Source: Reticulitermes speratus (taxonomy: Eukaryota; Arthropoda; Insecta; Blattodea; Rhinotermitidae). From it: a DNA stretch of 64,000 bases. Under the pieces are notes generated by a model. That model saw only the letters and a list, made by a program, of their open reading frames with translations, was not told where the DNA came from and searched no databases. Made by a program: the position numbers and the translations under genes. The stretch covers positions 9,091,781 to 9,155,780 of the forward strand of contig JAJKFL010000042.1 in assembly GCA_021186555.1 (NCBI GenBank), written 5' to 3'. Shown here in pieces: positions 63,986 to 64,000 of the stretch (position 1 is its first letter; the number at the start of each line of letters is the position of its first letter).

Positions 63986-64000
63986 TGAATGCTCACAGGA

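Overview
This is a gene-poor stretch of a large animal genome. The repeats (several tRNA-derived SINE families, truncated non-LTR retrotransposons, Tc1/mariner-type MITEs, expanded minisatellites) point to an insect, and I think a blattodean, most likely the American cockroach Periplaneta americana. That species call is from memory of similar repeats and was not checked. Nothing here is bacterial or viral: there are no operons, ribosome-binding sites or CRISPR arrays.

One host-gene piece can be defended: an exon at 17556-17962 whose reading frame (start 17686) encodes a short extracellular N-terminus and the first transmembrane helix of a rhodopsin-like G-protein-coupled receptor. It has a clear acceptor and, unusually, a likely GC-type donor. 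A 9-codon uORF precedes the start codon, and a 27-codon uORF ends in a TGA that overlaps it. No other exon of the receptor is visible, so the following intron would be at least 46 kb.

Almost everything else is repetitive. (1) Minisatellites: 86 bp (35-1872), 23 bp (16690-17300), 32 bp (37530-37970), 48 bp (46340-47251), 52 bp (50655-51480) and 29 bp (61683-62552). At least four grew from sequence inside or at the edge of a dispersed element. (2) SINEs: six families, called A to F here, with recognisable A/B boxes in most and direct target duplications at several loci. (3) LINE 3' ends of two or three RTE-like families, all broken, plus one reverse-transcriptase fragment with a mutated YADD box. 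(4) Three copies of a TA-flanked MITE (5311, 33308, 39772), the longest carrying the end of a transposase, and several copies of a second MITE with GGCGCGTTCGC ends.

The most interesting system is a set of inverted-repeat ('foldback') elements at about 15986, 16475, 18029, 31233, 37390, 59756 and 63590. Five have target duplications of 11-13 bp, or a decayed 18-bp one at 63590. All have an asymmetric 25-45 bp tail with a GATGCACGGTGAAC-like box, and six of the seven have a motif in their arms that reads as a type I hammerhead ribozyme: CUGANGA, a variable but self-pairing stem II, GAAAC-N4-GUA, and flanking stem I. Six motifs keep every core base. Stem II sequences differ completely between elements yet stay paired. 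Nearly all carry one extra U between A9 and stem II. I read these elements as non-autonomous Penelope-like retroelements with inverted terminal repeats; that assignment is inference.
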